The notes under the pieces are model-generated. The model was not told the origin of the DNA. It saw only the letters and a list, made by a program, of their open reading frames with translations, and did no database searches. Positions 1 to 4,440 of a stretch of 5,360 bases of DNA are shown piece after piece (position 1 is the stretch's first letter; every line of letters starts with the position of its first letter). Source of the stretch: an uncultured bacterium (GTDB lineage Bacteria > Bdellovibrionota_C > UBA2361 > SZUA-149 > CALKYB01); contig CALKYB010000008.1 of NCBI GenBank assembly GCA_938003565.1, positions 1-5,360 of the forward strand, read 5' to 3'. The translations under genes were made by a program, and so were the position numbers.

Positions 1-53
1 GAGTTGTCACTGAAGTTAATGATAATATCCCGGGTTTGTTTCAACGAGTTTAG
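1..53 (+). CDS. mreC: Rod shape-determining protein MreC, partial, ending at an in-frame TAG
   Basis: This is the last part of a gene that starts left of the window. Reading from base 3 gives VVTEVNDNIPGLFQRV and then TAG at 51-53. This resembles the last beta-domain of MreC, the periplasmic, membrane-anchored scaffold that links MreB, PBP2 and RodA in lateral wall synthesis. The stop is suspicious: the next codons, in the same frame, read VKPGVDLNNLETVLVI, which is the typical continuation of MreC (pattern F..V.V.P.VDL..LE.VLVI). The amber codon therefore sits inside a conserved domain and not at the natural end. If the stop is real, MreC loses its last conserved strand and its C-terminal tail. 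The identity rests on this short motif and on the following mreD-mrdA-rodA order, which is the usual setting of mreC. Confidence 0.75.
   Translation, partial: VVTEVNDNIPGLFQRV
51..53 (+). other. In-frame amber (TAG) codon inside mreC
   Basis: TAG lies between codons for QRV and VKPG in a frame that reads as MreC on both sides. The residue normally found at this place in relatives is variable and often polar or charged, so a single change from GAG, AAG, CAG or TCG could have produced it. TAG is also used as the stop of mrdA (2757-2759), so it is not a plain sense codon throughout this genome. Confidence 0.85.
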
Positions 54-281
54 GTGAAGCCGGGGGTTGATTTGAATAACCTTGAGACAGTGTTGGTTAT
101 TGAGAAAGGACTCGCTTTAGAGAAGGTCAAGTCTAAGCTAGCTCTTTCAGAGGATCATAGCTCTCTTGTTGATCTGCCTGACACGGGACAGGAGAAAAAA
201 AACATTAAAAAGAAACAACAGAAAAAGAAAATTGCCAAAGCTAAGAAACCCGTAAAGAAAAAGGTATCATCTGGTGATTAA
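54..281 (+). CDS. C-terminal continuation of MreC after the in-frame TAG, with Lys-rich tail
   Basis: This frame continues the mreC frame directly after TAG 51-53 and runs 75 codons to TAA 279-281. Residues 2-17 (KPGVDLNNLETVLVIE) are the conserved end of the MreC beta-domain. Beyond them is a variable tail that becomes very basic, with lysine clusters in roughly residues 48-70; such tails are poorly conserved in MreC. The stop overlaps the mreD start by 8 bases, as expected for the true end of mreC. Two readings are possible: it is translated as part of a full-length MreC by reading through TAG, or as a separate piece from the GTG at 54 that touches the stop (TAGGTG, with only a weak GAG at 46-48 as ribosome site). 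If neither happens it is a dead remnant. An A8 run at 195-202 is a possible slippage or sequencing-error site. A short protein of independent function is unlikely. Confidence 0.6.
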   Translation: MKPGVDLNNLETVLVIEKGLALEKVKSKLALSEDHSSLVDLPDTGQEKKNIKKKQQKKKIAKAKKPVKKKVSSGD

Positions 282-801
282 GAAGTCTTTAATATACTTG
301 TCGATTGCCATGATTGGAATATTTTTTCAGTCGGCAGTGCTCCGCAATTTAATCCCGTGGTTAGTTGTTCCCGATATAATTTTACTTCTGGTAGTCTGCT
401 TGGCCGTTAGGAATGGCGCTATCCCTGGCCTAGTAGGGGCGTTCTTCTTGGGTTTGTTGAGCGACTTAGCGTCGGGACAGTTTTTAGGTCCAAATGCTGC
501 TGGCTGTGTAGTCGCATATCTTGGTGTGGTTTACGTCGCTGATAAAGTTTATGTGGAGCGAGGATTTGCGATTGGAGTTTTAGCTTTTGCTGGCTGCCTC
601 ATTAAGGTGTTCACTTTTCTAGCACTGCTTGGCATTTACATGGACATAGAAATCTTAGGCTGGAGCCCAATCTCACGTGCTCTTGTTGAAGCTTTCTTAA
701 CGGCTCTTTTCTCACCGCTTGTTTTTTGGTTAACAAGTTTGGGACCTAAGCGAAGCCAGAAAAGATCCATATCTGGTCAACGTCTTAGTTGGGAATCTTA
801 A
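274..801 (+). CDS. mreD: Rod shape-determining protein MreD
   Basis: MreD is a small polytopic inner-membrane protein of the elongasome that works with MreC and MreB to place lateral wall synthesis. The 175-residue product has the family's usual size and is mostly hydrophobic, with about five membrane helices (near residues 5-25, 30-47, 50-70, 75-95, 100-122 and 135-155, some of which may merge). The MreD signature is visible: PDIILLLVVCLAVRNG at about 33-48, followed by GLLSDLASG and LGPNAA. The C-terminus after about residue 157 is basic and polar. The GTG start at 274 is preferred because AAGG at 261-264 sits 9 bases upstream and the start overlaps the mreC stop by 8 bases (GTGATTAA); an ATG at 310 would remove part of the first helix. 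The gene ends with TAA two bases before mrdA. Confidence 0.9.
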   Translation: MIKKSLIYLSIAMIGIFFQSAVLRNLIPWLVVPDIILLLVVCLAVRNGAIPGLVGAFFLGLLSDLASGQFLGPNAAGCVVAYLGVVYVADKVYVERGFAIGVLAFAGCLIKVFTFLALLGIYMDIEILGWSPISRALVEAFLTALFSPLVFWLTSLGPKRSQKRSISGQRLSWES

Positions 802-803
802 CT

Positions 804-2759
804 ATGGCTAGGTTGGTTGGAAATTCCGCCAGAATCGATACTGGGTTTGGCTTTCGACTGCGCCTAGCCTGTGTTTTTGGGTATGCTGTTTTTTCTCTGA
901 TGGTATTACGGCTCTGGTATTTGCAGTGTTTACACGGTTCTTTTTTTCGTGATCGTTCAGAGAACAATAGAACTCGACTGATTAAAACTGTTGCGGCTCG
1001 AGGATCTCTATTTGATAGAGATGGCAGGATTCTTGTTGGTAGTCGACCGTCCTTTAATATCGCTTTGATGCTAGAGGATGTGCCTGATAAAGATCAAACC
1101 TTGGAGGAATTGGCAAAGATTCTAGATCGTCCTGTTGCGGAGCTTAAAGCTCGTCTTAAGGCAGGCAAGTCTCGACCTTTTGAACCTAAGATTGTTGTAG
1201 CTGATGTAAGTCGTGCTGAATTGGCACGTGTTAAATCTAGATCCTATCGTTTGCCAGGCGTGATAGTTGATGTTGCTCCTATGCGGGAGTATCCGTTTGA
1301 AGATATGGCCTCTCATATTTTTGGCTACACTAGAGAGATTTCCAAAAAGGAACTTGCTGAGTTTGGCGATTCCTATGAGCGCGGTGACTTGGTTGGGAAA
1401 AGTGGAATCGAGAAGGTCCGCGAAGTTAATCTCAAGGGGGACAACGGATTTATTCGGATTGAAGTGGATGCCGGAGGGAGGAGAAGAAAGGAATTAGACA
1501 TTCATCATTATGAGAAAGGTAGCGATCTTCATTTAACTCTAGATTTAGATTTGCAGTTGGCTGCTGAAAAAGCCTTGGAGGGGAAGCGGGGTGCAGTCAT
1601 TGCAGTAGATCCCACTAGTGGTGACATTTTGGCGATGGTATCTGCTCCATCTTATGATGCTAATATATTTTCCGGGGAGATGGACTCCAATAGTTGGAGG
1701 GGCCTGACTGGAGATCCAGAAAAGCCTTTGACCAATCGGGCATTGTCCTCATCATATCCTCCTGGGTCTACTTTTAAGTTGATTACAGCAGTGGCTGGCT
1801 TAGCTGAGGGATTGGTGAAGTCCGACACCTATGTTGACTGTCCAGGGTACTTCAAGTTTGGAAAACGCCGTTATCGATGTCACAAAAGATCAGGCCATGG
1901 TCTTGTGAACATGCGCCAAGCAATTACGATGTCCTGCAATGCTTTTTTCTATAACCTAGGGGTTCAACTCGGAATAGATAAGCTCACTGAGTATGGAAAG
2001 ATGTTTGGTTTTGGTGAAACAACTGGAATCTCTATCCAGGGTGAAAAAACAGGAATTCTACCCTCTCGACGGTGGAAAAAGGATGTCATAGGCGAGCAGT
2101 GGTGGCCAGGGGACACAATCCCGGTAACTATTGGTCAGGGCTATTTGTCTGTAACTCCTATACAGTTAGCGATGGCGATGACTGCGCTTGCTAGTGATGG
2201 GACCCTTTATGAGCCAAGGTTGGTGAGGAAAGTTTCCAACAAAAAAACTGGTAAGGTTGTAGACCTTCCTGTGAGGATTGCGGGAGTTGTTCCCTTGCCG
2301 GCAGAGCTTTTAGGGAAGGTTCGTAAAATGTCCGCAGATGTTGTTCAGAATAAAAAGGGTACGGGTAGGCGGGCTCAAGTGCCATCAGTTGAAGTTGGTG
2401 GAAAAACCGGAACCGCTCAAGTTGCTCGTTTAAGTAGGAATAATAAGAAGAGTAAAAATGAACTACTGCAAGACCATGCATGGTTTGTTTCTTACGCACC
2501 GGTTGCTGCTCCTGAGATTGTCTTAGCTATAATCGTCGAGAATTCCGGTCATGGAGGTGTTGCTGCTGCCCCGATTTCCAAACTTGTGATGGATGAGTAC
2601 TTTATTAAAAAAGGGGTTATTACCCGTCAGGACGTTATAGATAATCCTCCAGACTTATCACCAGCACCTAGATCTGCCGAGCGACCAACTGTTCGTGCCA
2701 GCTTAGCCAAGAGATTTAAGGAGCAAGATATTCTTTCCGAGGGGGGGGCAGTTGAGTAG
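804..2759 (+). CDS. mrdA: Penicillin-binding protein 2, elongation-specific peptidoglycan transpeptidase
   Basis: PBP2 is the class B penicillin-binding protein that cross-links glycan strands made by RodA during side-wall growth; the C-terminal part lies in the periplasm. From ATG 804 the product has 651 residues, near the usual 600-650. A short cytoplasmic tail and one membrane anchor (about residues 18-38) lead into the PBP dimer domain, with the conserved pattern RGSLFDRDGRIL at about 61-72. The transpeptidase domain holds all three active-site motifs: S322-T-F-K325 (catalytic serine and lysine), S377-C-N379 and K534-T-G536. A cysteine pair, C346 and C359, flanks the FKFGKRRYR insert, as in many deltaproteobacterial PBP2s. 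ATG 804 has GGGA at 791-794 upstream and starts two bases after the mreD stop; an in-frame TTG at 789 is less likely. The gene ends in TAG, with further in-frame stops at 2772 and 2784. FtsI is excluded by the mreD/rodA context and the PBP2-type insert. Confidence 0.95.
   Translation: MARLVGNSARIDTGFGFRLRLACVFGYAVFSLMVLRLWYLQCLHGSFFRDRSENNRTRLIKTVAARGSLFDRDGRILVGSRPSFNIALMLEDVPDKDQTLEELAKILDRPVAELKARLKAGKSRPFEPKIVVADVSRAELARVKSRSYRLPGVIVDVAPMREYPFEDMASHIFGYTREISKKELAEFGDSYERGDLVGKSGIEKVREVNLKGDNGFIRIEVDAGGRRRKELDIHHYEKGSDLHLTLDLDLQLAAEKALEGKRGAVIAVDPTSGDILAMVSAPSYDANIFSGEMDSNSWRGLTGDPEKPLTNRALSSSYPPGSTFKLITAVAGLAEGLVKSDTYVDCPGYFKFGKRRYRCHKRSGHGLVNMRQAITMSCNAFFYNLGVQLGIDKLTEYGKMFGFGETTGISIQGEKTGILPSRRWKKDVIGEQWWPGDTIPVTIGQGYLSVTPIQLAMAMTALASDGTLYEPRLVRKVSNKKTGKVVDLPVRIAGVVPLPAELLGKVRKMSADVVQNKKGTGRRAQVPSVEVGGKTGTAQVARLSRNNKKSKNELLQDHAWFVSYAPVAAPEIVLAIIVENSGHGGVAAAPISKLVMDEYFIKKGVITRQDVIDNPPDLSPAPRSAERPTVRASLAKRFKEQDILSEGGAVE
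2741..2748 (+). promoter_or_regulatory. G8 tract at the mrdA/rodA junction, probable rodA ribosome site
   Basis: A run of eight G residues, preceded by GA, lies 3 bases before the rodA TTG start. The purine-rich stretch from 2739 is the only Shine-Dalgarno-like sequence in reach, so it probably supports the weak start. The same run codes for the Gly-Gly near the end of PBP2. Homopolymers of this length are prone to replication or transcription slippage and to base-count errors in sequencing. Confidence 0.45.
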
Positions 2760-3864
2760 GGCAAAGAGTATTAGTACCCGTTTTGATTGGCCGCTTGGAA
2801 TAGCTGTATTCTTACTTTGCTCTGTTGGCTTACTGACTCTTTATTCGGCTGGTTTTAATGTGGATTCAGGAGCCAGTGCTCCAATGCAAAGGCAGGCCAT
2901 TTCTATGGGAATTGGTTTGGTGGCGTTTTTAATTTGTATGAGTTTTAGTCCTGGGTTTTGGAATCGTTACTCCTACGTGATCTATTTTATTGGTTGTGTC
3001 CTGTTAACTGCTATTTTCTTTACAGGAGTAGTGGCCGGCGGGGCTCGCCGTTGGCTTGATATAGGGGGGCTTCGTCTTCAACCCTCAGAGTTTATGAAGG
3101 TCGCTCTGATTTTGGCGTTGGCCAGACTTTTTAGTCGGCGCTCAGCTTCAGGTCAGCGCTATAATTTGGGCTCGTTAATAGTTCCTGGTCTGATAATGTT
3201 ATTGCCGGTGGGTCTAATTGTAGTTGAGCCAGACTTGGGGACTGCTCTTTGCCATGTTCTAATCGGTGGCTCGATGCTTTTGGTTGCAGGGGTTCAGAAA
3301 AGAACTTTGCTTGGCTTGTCACTTGCGTGTTTTTGTTTAAGTGTTCCAGCGTGGTTTTTTGGATTAAAAGACTATCAAAAACAGCGGATTTTGACTTTTC
3401 TCTCCCCGGAAGATGACCCACTAGGAACTGGATATCATGCAATCCAGTCAAAAATAGCTGTTGGTTCAGGAGCATTGACCGGCAAAGGCTACTTTCAAGG
3501 TACCCAAAGCCAACTTAGCTTTCTTCCCGAACAAACTACTGATTTTGTGTTTTCAGTATTTGCTGAGGAGTGGGGATTCTTAGGTTCGTTTTTTGTCATT
3601 GCGTTATATGGTTTTTTGCTAGTTCGTTTGCTCACTATTGCCTCTCGCTGTCGAGATGCATTTCCGCTATTTGTGGTCTTCGGGGTGGCGTCGATGATTT
3701 TTTGGCATGTCGTGGTGAATGTGGGCATGGTTGTGGGAGTGATGCCTGTAGTAGGACTTACCTTACCTCTTCTTAGCTATGGGGGTTCTTCAGTGATTGC
3801 CGTTATGGGAGCTTTGGGTCTGGCAGCCGGGATAAGTTTGAGGCGCTTTTCCTTTAGTAGTTGA
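2752..3864 (+). CDS. rodA: RodA, SEDS-family peptidoglycan glycosyltransferase
   Basis: RodA polymerises lipid II into glycan strands in the inner membrane and pairs with PBP2, encoded just upstream, to form the elongasome synthase. The 370-residue product has the family's usual length and a pattern of about ten membrane helices. SEDS hallmarks are present: RRWLDIGGLRLQPSEF ending at F114, the EPDLGTAL motif starting at E159, LSYGGSS in the last third, and the extracellular loop FLPEQTTDFVF. In that loop D264 matches the essential aspartate of RodA (D262 in E. coli numbering). The LPEQTTDF loop is shared with FtsW, but the mrdA neighbour and absence of division genes point to RodA. The TTG start overlaps the mrdA stop by 8 bases (TTGAGTAG); no ATG or GTG lies in frame before the first helix, so the rare start is accepted and translation is probably coupled to mrdA. 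The gene ends with TGA. Confidence 0.95.
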   Translation: MSRAKSISTRFDWPLGIAVFLLCSVGLLTLYSAGFNVDSGASAPMQRQAISMGIGLVAFLICMSFSPGFWNRYSYVIYFIGCVLLTAIFFTGVVAGGARRWLDIGGLRLQPSEFMKVALILALARLFSRRSASGQRYNLGSLIVPGLIMLLPVGLIVVEPDLGTALCHVLIGGSMLLVAGVQKRTLLGLSLACFCLSVPAWFFGLKDYQKQRILTFLSPEDDPLGTGYHAIQSKIAVGSGALTGKGYFQGTQSQLSFLPEQTTDFVFSVFAEEWGFLGSFFVIALYGFLLVRLLTIASRCRDAFPLFVVFGVASMIFWHVVVNVGMVVGVMPVVGLTLPLLSYGGSSVIAVMGALGLAAGISLRRFSFSS

Positions 3865-3893
3865 GCTATGCCCCGCCCCAAAAAGACCTAGCT

Positions 3894-4087
3894 AGCGCAG
3901 CTTCGCAAGAAAAGCTAGTTGAGCTTGGAAAATCAGCTTTATTTGGTATTTTCTAGTCAAGTCCTGCGGACTTGTAGCAGGTTGGAGGCTCAGTATATCT
4001 GTCTAATGGCAGTGCTACCGCACTGCATATACCCATCGAACTGAGAGTTCGTCTAAGCCGAAATTTATACTAGGATGGGTATATACT
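3894..4087 (+). repeat. Structured intergenic direct repeat, copy A (194 bases)
   Basis: This copy matches 4195-4388 over 194 bases without gaps, with about 20 differences by hand count (near 90% identity). It begins AGCGCAGCTTCGCAAG and ends GGATGGGTATATACT. Possible hairpins are CAAGTCC-TGC-GGACTTG (3958-3974), GCAGTGC-TACC-GCACTGC (4009-4026) and a long-range stem of TATACCCATC (4028-4037) with GATGGGTATA (4074-4083). Inside the last loop, CGAAC-TGAGA-GTTCG makes a further small hairpin. A weaker stem GAAAAT/ATTTTC lies near 3929-3954. It has no coding potential and matches no RNA family I know. It could be a MITE-like element, a REP/BIME-type repeat or a duplicated structured RNA. Confidence 0.85.
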
Positions 4088-4094
4088 GCGCCTC
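3985..4094 (+). repeat. MITE-like unit with imperfect terminal inverted repeats inside and beyond copy A
   Basis: The 14 bases GAGGCTCAGTATAT at 3985-3998 pair with ATATACTGCGCCTC at 4081-4094 with one mismatch, which bounds a 110-base unit. Copy B starts the same way (GAGGCGCAGTATAC, 4286-4299) but its right end departs from the pattern after ATATACT. The small size, inverted ends and internal palindromes are typical of non-autonomous elements. I see no clear target-site duplication and no transposase gene, so mobility is only a suggestion. Confidence 0.45.
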
Positions 4095-4097
4095 ATT

Positions 4098-4171
4098 TAA
4101 ATTTCGGTATTCAACGATATATTTTAAGCGCAGTATAAGCCGAGCGTATGCGAGGCCATTAGACAGGTATA
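4098..4171 (-). repeat. Diverged inverted partial copy of the repeat, between copies A and B
   Basis: The reverse complement of this 74-base stretch aligns without gaps to 3994-4067 of copy A. The ends are well kept: TAAATTTCGG at 4098-4107 mirrors 4058-4067, and GCCATTAGACAG at 4155-4166 mirrors the segment up to 4010. The middle is strongly changed, with overall identity near 60% by hand. The hairpin at the GCAGTGC position survives only as an imperfect stem (GCCGAGC-GTAT-GCGAGGC). It appears to be an older copy in the opposite orientation. Confidence 0.55.
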
Positions 4172-4258
4172 CCCATCCACAAATATGGAGGAGAAGCGCA
4201 GCTTCGCAAGAAAAGCTAGTTGAACCTTGAAAATCAGCTTTATTTGGTATTTTCTAGC

Positions 4259-4275
4259 CAAGTCCTGCGGACTTG
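4259..4275 (+). other. Perfect stem-loop in repeat copy B
   Basis: A 7-base stem CAAGTCC/GGACTTG closes a TGC loop; stem and loop are identical in copy A at 3958-3974. The sequence after it (TAGTATG) is not a T-run, so termination is not supported. Confidence 0.6.
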
Positions 4276-4309
4276 TAGTATGTTGGAGGCGCAGTATACC
4301 TGTATGATG

Positions 4310-4327
4310 GCAGTGCTTACGCACTGC
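4310..4327 (+). other. Perfect stem-loop in repeat copy B
   Basis: A 7-base stem GCAGTGC/GCACTGC closes a TTAC loop. The same stem occurs in copy A at 4009-4026 with the loop changed to TACC. No T-run follows, so it does not look like an intrinsic terminator. Confidence 0.6.
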
Positions 4328-4440
4328 GTATACCCATCTGATTGAAAGGTCGTCTATGCCGAAATTTATACCAGGATGGGTATATACTCAGAGATGAATG
4401 GTCGGTTGAGCGCCCAAACTCCTATAGTCTTGAGTTCCTT

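Larger units (their letters stand above)
4195..4388 (+). repeat. Structured intergenic direct repeat, copy B (194 bases)
   Basis: This is the second copy of the 194-base repeat, offset by 301 bases from copy A and of the same length. The stems are unchanged: CAAGTCC-TGC-GGACTTG (4259-4275), GCAGTGC-TTAC-GCACTGC (4310-4327), and TATACCCATC (4329-4338) with GATGGGTATA (4375-4384) across a 36-base loop. Several differences from copy A lie in loops. The copy ends 52 bases before the start of the PAS gene, so a transcript of that gene beginning upstream would carry these hairpins in its leader. Confidence 0.85.
3865..4440. other. Gene-free intergenic region filled by a structured repeat cluster
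   Basis: No frame on either strand looks like a protein, and stops are frequent. About 390 of the 576 bases belong to two direct repeats, and the segment between them contains a diverged inverted copy. The decamer TATACCCATC or its complement occurs five times in 357 bases: 4028-4037, 4168-4177 and 4329-4338 in one orientation, 4074-4083 and 4375-4384 in the other. The unique parts are about 29 bases after rodA and about 52 bases before the PAS gene. I see no hairpin followed by a T-run, so no standard terminator for the rodA operon can be named, although hairpins in the repeats might act as one. Confidence 0.8.

Noticed and set aside
789..803. Upstream TTG start for mrdA
   Set aside because: The in-frame ATG at 804 is 2 bases after the mreD stop and has GGGA at a good distance; the TTG adds five residues without a better ribosome site.
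2191..2499. Minus-strand frame of about 100 codons inside mrdA
   Set aside because: It lies wholly antisense to the PBP2 transpeptidase domain, including the KTG motif, and its composition looks like a shadow of that gene.
3131..3475. Minus-strand frame of about 114 codons inside rodA
   Set aside because: It is antisense to conserved RodA helices and motifs and has no recognisable domain; a shadow frame.
3570..3776. Plus-strand hydrophobic frame inside rodA in another phase
   Set aside because: It overlaps the catalytic-loop to LSYGGSS region of rodA and its hydrophobicity follows from T-rich membrane codons.
3865..3980. Intrinsic terminator after rodA
   Set aside because: The nearest perfect hairpin (3958-3974) is not followed by a T-run, and no GC-rich stem lies in the first 90 bases after the stop.
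3985..4060. tRNA-like segment (a CTCAG-like D-arm look and a GAGTTCG near the end)
   Set aside because: No acceptor stem, anticodon arm or GTTCGA-type T-loop in correct register; the copy B equivalent breaks the resemblance further.
4124..4324. Small protein on the minus strand in the repeat region
   Set aside because: The frame spans the border between the inverted relic and copy B, has no family resemblance and no credible ribosome site, and is best explained as chance.
3894..4388. CRISPR array
   Set aside because: There are only two direct units, each 194 bases long, with an inverted relic between them; no short repeats at regular spacing and no cas genes are present.
4406..4428. Promoter for the PAS gene: TTGAGC at 4406-4411 with TATAGT at 4423-4428
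   Set aside because: The spacing is only 11 bases, far from the usual 16-18, and the start would fall almost on the coding region.
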